DNA from: Armatimonadota bacterium | GTDB lineage: Bacteria > Armatimonadota > Abditibacteriia > CG2-30-59-28 | Assembly (NCBI GenBank): GCA_016199605.1 | Contig: JACQGJ010000477.1 | Location: 1 to 13,826 of the forward strand | DNA length: 13,826 nucleotides | Reading direction: 5' to 3' | Part shown: piece after piece, positions 13,815 to 13,826 of the stretch | Numbering within the stretch: position 1 is the stretch's first letter | Layout of the letters: each line of letters opens with the position of its first letter | The notes under the pieces: generated by a model | Told to the model about the DNA's origin: nothing | Databases searched by the model: none | What the model saw: only the letters and a program-made list of their open reading frames with translations | Made by a program: the position numbers and the translations under genes

Positions 13815-13826
13815 TACTGCACTCCC

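Overview
The window is a bacterial chromosomal segment, moderately GC-rich, with frequent GTG and TTG starts and Shine-Dalgarno (SD) sites of the GGAGG type. Almost every gene lies on the minus strand; the one exception is a truncated gene at 2386-2889. There are no rRNA or tRNA genes, CRISPR arrays or insertion sequences that I can recognise. The lineage cannot be fixed from this sequence. A group 3b [NiFe] hydrogenase, a RegB-like kinase and a secreted DNRLRE/Ig-like protein together would fit an Acidobacteriota-type or similar environmental bacterium, but that is a guess.

Right-hand block (13814 down to 9895, minus strand). A tightly packed, partly overlapping gene string runs in this order: a small single-span membrane protein, ribulose-phosphate 3-epimerase (rpe), a polytopic membrane protein that I identify as a presenilin-like GxGD intramembrane aspartyl protease, RidA, and a membrane-anchored GAF-GGDEF diguanylate cyclase. 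A possible terminator follows the cyclase.

Central block (9796 down to 2995, minus strand). This is a hydrogenase module: a hydrogenase maturation endopeptidase, then an overlapping six-helix histidine kinase with the RegB quinone-site motif GGxxNPF. A 301-base gap with a candidate promoter and operator comes next. It is followed by the four structural genes of a cytosolic NAD(P)-linked group 3b [NiFe] hydrogenase in the order hydB-hydG-hydD-hydA, and then a stand-alone receiver protein. The catalytic subunit carries a seven-residue C-terminal tail for the protease to remove. The kinase and the receiver could form a redox-responsive switch for the operon, although no DNA-binding output protein is present. 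The hyp genes for Ni-Fe cofactor assembly must lie elsewhere.

Left-hand block (2889 down to 1). The 3' part of a TIM-barrel sugar isomerase/AP-endonuclease-2-like gene lies on the plus strand behind an almost perfect sigma-70 promoter. Opposite and divergent to it, a large secreted protein (DNRLRE, fibronectin III and Ig-like Big_1 domains) runs off the left edge. Its signal-peptide region shows a one-base frame disruption at a run of four Cs.

A 53-base direct repeat (48 of 53 identical) occurs at 2341-2393 and 9318-9370, so it brackets the kinase, hydrogenase and receiver genes. The right copy is the 3' end of the maturation protease gene. The left copy sits at the head of the truncated sugar-isomerase gene and looks like a recombination scar.
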